Origin: Jatrophihabitans endophyticus
Lineage (GTDB): Bacteria; Actinomycetota; Actinomycetes; Mycobacteriales; Jatrophihabitantaceae
Direction of reading: 5' to 3'
NCBI RefSeq assembly: GCF_900129455.1
Contig: NZ_FQVU01000001.1
Coordinates: 620,001-684,000, forward strand
DNA length: 64,000 nucleotides
In this document: positions 61,252 to 64,000 of the stretch, piece after piece
How the letters are laid out: the number at the start of each line of letters is the position of its first letter
How positions within the stretch are numbered: the stretch's first letter is position 1
Notes under the pieces: generated by a model
Databases searched by the model: none
Told to the model about the DNA's origin: nothing
The model's input: the letters and a program-made list of their open reading frames with translations, nothing else
Made by a program: the position numbers and the translations under genes

Positions 61252-62430
61252 TCAGTAGGCGGTGCCGGCCGACAGCGCCTGCTTGGCGTTGCTGCTGTCG
61301 TACTGGTTGTCGGTCGTGATGGTGACCGCCGGGGCCCCGTCACCGTTGACGTACGCCTCGAGCGCGGCTTGCGCGGCCGGGCCGAAGGCCGGGTTCGACT
61401 CGATGACCGCATCGAAGTTGCCGTCCACGATCGCCTGCACCGCACCCTTGGTGCCGTCGATCGAGACGATGTGCACCTTGTCCGTGCCCGCCTTGCCGGC
61501 ATCCTCCAACGCCGCGAGCGCGCCGAGCCCCATCTCGTCGTTCTCGGCGTAGATGGCGTTCACCTCGGGGTGGGCACGCAGCAGCGTCTCGGTGACGCTC
61601 TGTCCCTTCTCCCGCGTGAAGTCGGCCGTCTGCTGGAAGACCACCTTGATACCGGTGGCGTTCTTCTTCTTGAGCTGGTCGAGGAAGCCGGCCGTGCGGT
61701 CGTCGGTCACGTTGACGCCCGAGGCGCCGAGCAGGATGGCGAGGTTGGCCTTGCCGCCGGTCGCCTTGATCATGGCGTCGGCCGCGCGGCGTCCTTGCTC
61801 GACGAAGTCCGATCCCAGCTGCGGGCCGACACTCTGGCAGCCCTTGACGCCGGTGATGTTGCGGTCGACCGGGATCATGGCGACCTTCTTGGACTTGGCG
61901 TACGAGATGGCGTCGCCCAGGCCGGTGGAGTTGATGGGCGAGAAGATGATGGCCTTCGCGCCCTTGTCGATCATGCCCTTGATGTCGCTGTTCTCCTGCT
62001 GGACGTTCGACTGGGCGTTGGTCGTGATGAGCTTCCAGCCGTTCTTCCTCGCCGTGGCGATCTGCGACTTCGTCGAGGCGATGCGGAACGGGTTGGCCTC
62101 CTTCTCCGACTGGGCCCAGCCGATGGTGTCCTTCGTGAAATCGATCTTGCCGATGCCGAGCGTCGACGCCTTGCAGATCGGGCCGTACTGCGCCGAGACG
62201 CCGGTCGGCTTGGCGTTCGTCAACAGCGCGGTGCCACCCGCCGCGACGATCGCGGCCGGCACCCCGTTCTGCTCCGCACCGAGGGACTGCTGCGCCGCAG
62301 TGGAACCCGACGGGCTCTTGCTGCCGCCGGCGCTGCTGCCCGAATCGCCGGTGTCGCCGGTGGTACAGCCGGTCACGAGGGCAACCGCGGCGAGGGCCGC
62401 GCACGCTGCCGAGGTATGACGCCTGTTCAT
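61252..62430 (-). CDS. Sugar-binding lipoprotein (YtfQ type)
   Basis: 392 residues. GGAGGA precedes the ATG at 62430. A lipoprotein signal ends 'LVTGC' (Cys near 22), followed by a Ser/Gly-rich linker. The periplasmic-binding fold has 'TIGWAQSEKEANPFRIASTKSQI', 'MIDKGAKAIIFSPINSTGLGDAI' and 'VAMIPVDRNITG', resembling YtfQ/RbsB-type binders of furanose or pentose sugars. With the ribulokinase gene opposite, L-arabinose is a good candidate ligand (inference). Its promoter region overlaps an operator at 62508-62521. Confidence 0.88.
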   Translation of the reverse strand: MNRRHTSAACAALAAVALVTGCTTGDTGDSGSSAGGSKSPSGSTAAQQSLGAEQNGVPAAIVAAGGTALLTNAKPTGVSAQYGPICKASTLGIGKIDFTKDTIGWAQSEKEANPFRIASTKSQIATARKNGWKLITTNAQSNVQQENSDIKGMIDKGAKAIIFSPINSTGLGDAISYAKSKKVAMIPVDRNITGVKGCQSVGPQLGSDFVEQGRRAADAMIKATGGKANLAILLGASGVNVTDDRTAGFLDQLKKKNATGIKVVFQQTADFTREKGQSVTETLLRAHPEVNAIYAENDEMGLGALAALEDAGKAGTDKVHIVSIDGTKGAVQAIVDGNFDAVIESNPAFGPAAQAALEAYVNGDGAPAVTITTDNQYDSSNAKQALSAGTAY

Positions 62431-62507
62431 CTGTGGTCCTCCGCGGTGAGTGGTCGCCGCCCCCGGGTGGGCGCCGAGGCGACGGTCCGACAAGTCGTCG
62501 GGCATTC

Positions 62508-62546
62508 GGTGAGCGATAACATCGCTGGCTTCTGGGCCGTTGTCAA
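62508..62546 (-). promoter_or_regulatory. Promoter of the transporter operon with LacI operator, site c
   Basis: On the minus strand TTGACA (62546-62541) is a perfect -35 box. The -10 region, 17-19 bp further, lies within the operator GGTGAGCGATAACA (62508-62521), which is also embedded in AGCGAT-AAC-ATCGCT (62512-62526). Confidence 0.65.
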
Positions 62547-62653
62547 GCATTGATTTCCCCGTCGTTACGGCTTCGGTACACGACGACCCCAGCTCCTCCG
62601 CCAAAGCCCGCAGCATCGGGCGATCATCGATGGGCGGCCGCGCGGGGGCGTTC

Positions 62654-62704
62654 TTGACATCGACCGGTTCTTGCCTAAGCTCCGGTCCACTGTTTGCGAT
62701 AACA
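62654..62704 (+). promoter_or_regulatory. Promoter of the ribulokinase gene with LacI operator, site d
   Basis: TTGACA (62654-62659, perfect -35) and TAAGCT (62676-62681), spacer 16 bp. The operator TGTTTGCGATAACA is at 62691-62704, just beyond the expected transcription start, a classical repressor position. Confidence 0.65.
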
Positions 62705-62724
62705 ACGGACGGACAACCTTGACC

Positions 62725-64000
62725 ATGGCTGCTCGACACGGCGCCCTCACCGTGGGGATCGACTTCGGCACGCTGTCCGGACGTGCCGTGGTGGTGCGGG
62801 TCGCGGACGGCGTGGAGCTCGGCACGGCGGTCCACGCCTACCGGCACGGCGTGCTCACCGAACGACTGCCCACCGATGACCGGCGGTTGCCCCCGGACTG
62901 GGCGCTGCAGGTACCGCGCGACTACGTCGAGGTGCTGCAGCACGCGGTGCCCTCGGCACTGGCCGCGGCCGGGGTCGAGGCCGCCGACGTGGTCGGGGTC
63001 GCCACGGACTTCACCGCGTGCACGATGCTGCCCGTGACCGGCGACGGCACGCCGCTGTGCGAGCTCGCGGACTTCGTGGACCGGCCGCACGCCTACGTGA
63101 AGTTGTGGAAGCACCACGCGGCGCAACCCCACGCCGACCGCATCAACTCGTTGGCCGCGAAACGGAACGAGTCGTGGCTGCCGCGCTACGGCGGGCTCAT
63201 CAGCTCCGAGTGGGAGTTCGCGAAGGCGCTGCAACTCTTCGACGAGGACCGCGAGGTCTACGACGCCATGCGGTACTGGGTCGAGGCGGCCGACTGGATC
63301 GTGTGGCAGTTGTGCGGCAACTACGTGCGCAATGCCTGTACCGCGGGCTACAAGGGCATTCGGCAGGACGGTGCCTACCCGTCGCGCAGCTACCTCGCAG
63401 AGCTGGATCCCGACTTCGCCGACTTCGTGACGGCCAAGCTCGAACGCCCGATCGGCGGGCTCGGCGATATCGCCGGCCGGTTGACGTCGGAAGCCGCCGC
63501 GTGGACGGGGCTGCCCGAGGGCATCGCCGTGGCCGTCGGCAACGTCGACGCGCACGTGACGGCACCGGCCGCGCAGGCCGTCGAGGCGGGCCAGCTCGTC
63601 GCGATCATGGGAACGTCCACCTGTCACGTCATGAGCTCCGACGTGGTGCGCGAGGTACCGGGCATGTGCGGCGTCGTGGCCGACGGCATCGTGCCCGGAC
63701 TCTGGGGCTACGAGGCCGGGCAGAGCGGCGTCGGTGACATCTTCGCGTGGTTCGTCGACACCTGCGTGCCGCCGGACTACGTCGCCCGCGCCGAGGCCGA
63801 GGGACGCAGCGTGCACGATCTGCTCGCCGAGCTGGCGGCGGCGCAACCCGTCGGCGCGCACGGCCTGCTCGCGCTGGACTGGCACTCGGGCAATCGCTCG
63901 CCGCTCGTCGACCACGAGCTCTCCGGGCTCCTGCTGGGCCAGACCTTGGCGACCCGACCGGAGGACACGTACCGCGCGCTGGTCGAGTCGACCGCCTACG
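62725..64000 (+). CDS. araB: L-ribulokinase, 5' part
   Basis: 425 residues before the window ends; the family is about 560. FGGY kinase fold: 'TVGIDFGTLSGRAVVVRV' (9-26) with the phosphate-binding loop, 'LPPDWALQVPRDYVEVLQ', 'VGVATDFTACTMLPV', 'WKHHAAQPHADRIN', and 'AIMGTSTCHVMSS' for the second domain. The 'DFGTLSGRA' and 'PPDWALQ.P.DY' patterns are specific to AraB-type ribulokinases. It phosphorylates L-ribulose in L-arabinose use; araA and araD may follow outside the window. It is divergent from the transporter operon and shares its operator motif. Confidence 0.9.
   Translation, partial: MAARHGALTVGIDFGTLSGRAVVVRVADGVELGTAVHAYRHGVLTERLPTDDRRLPPDWALQVPRDYVEVLQHAVPSALAAAGVEAADVVGVATDFTACTMLPVTGDGTPLCELADFVDRPHAYVKLWKHHAAQPHADRINSLAAKRNESWLPRYGGLISSEWEFAKALQLFDEDREVYDAMRYWVEAADWIVWQLCGNYVRNACTAGYKGIRQDGAYPSRSYLAELDPDFADFVTAKLERPIGGLGDIAGRLTSEAAAWTGLPEGIAVAVGNVDAHVTAPAAQAVEAGQLVAIMGTSTCHVMSSDVVREVPGMCGVVADGIVPGLWGYEAGQSGVGDIFAWFVDTCVPPDYVARAEAEGRSVHDLLAELAAAQPVGAHGLLALDWHSGNRSPLVDHELSGLLLGQTLATRPEDTYRALVESTAY

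Overview
The window is 64 kb of very GC-rich chromosome. Its gene content and order are typical of Actinomycetota: a rho-prfA-prmC-tsaC-wecA-atp operon block, a DUF2550 gene beside atpC, murA beside a PduO-type adenosyltransferase, NucS, a DivIVA-domain coiled-coil protein, LpqY/SugABC and MsiK-type transport genes, and many GTG starts. Genus cannot be assigned from the sequence alone. A high-GC filamentous or soil actinobacterium outside the mycobacteria is likely (inference).

Layout. 1-3,754 (+): end of a methylmalonyl-CoA epimerase gene, crotonyl-CoA carboxylase/reductase, a DivIVA-like coiled-coil protein and a D-2-hydroxyacid dehydrogenase. 3,768-11,511: a small Cys/His protein, a secreted GH31 glycosidase, a tandem-duplicated 3-hydroxyacyl-CoA dehydrogenase, a crotonase-family protein, a lysozyme-like membrane protein with an LPTK repeat tail, a 63-residue coiled-coil protein and NucS. 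11,589-15,048 (+): a tubby-like protein and two paralogous secreted alpha/beta hydrolases. 15,052-21,549: ethylmalonyl-CoA mutase, a phosphoribosyltransferase, a small membrane protein, a phosphatidylcholine-synthase-like enzyme, MurA, cobalamin adenosyltransferase and a secreted EEP nuclease. 21,617-29,849 (-): DUF2550 and the complete F1Fo ATP synthase operon with two AtpI/AtpZ-like genes. 29,938-34,176 (-): wecA, tsaC, prmC, prfA, rpmE. 34,362-42,321 (-): a sugar block (lpqY-sugABC, galT-galK, msiK) placed between rpmE and rho. 42,566-51,528 (-): rho, thrB, thrC, hom, lysA, argS. 51,790-53,323 (+): DUF3105 and DUF305 proteins, then tRNA-Arg(CCG). 53,465-55,044: a degenerate stretch with a broken GAF-ANTAR gene. 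55,081-56,228 (+): an ArsR-SRPBCC fusion regulator coupled to a VOC protein. 56,473-64,000: a LacI regulator, a YtfQRT/YjfF-like sugar ABC transporter and the start of an L-ribulokinase gene.

How the genes work together. Crotonyl-CoA carboxylase/reductase makes ethylmalonyl-CoA. The epimerase and the B12-dependent ethylmalonyl-CoA mutase carry the ethylmalonyl-CoA pathway onward. The adenosyltransferase supplies adenosylcobalamin, and the tandem dehydrogenase can supply crotonyl-CoA precursors. The lysA/hom/thrC/thrB genes cover lysine and threonine synthesis. The sugar block handles trehalose-type import and the Leloir steps. The last cluster looks like an L-arabinose or related pentose uptake regulon, controlled by its LacI protein through a 14-bp operator that I find at four places.

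Structures outside genes include recurrent leaderless-type start sites (TANNNT six or seven bases before the start codon), a nested six-copy inverted repeat between rpmE and prfA, two intergenic hairpins sharing the core CCTGCATCC/GGATGCAGG, and a perfect palindrome exactly filling the promoter spacer of the ArsR-SRPBCC gene. I found no CRISPR array, prophage or intact insertion sequence. I see no wholly new multi-gene system; the most original material is regulatory.
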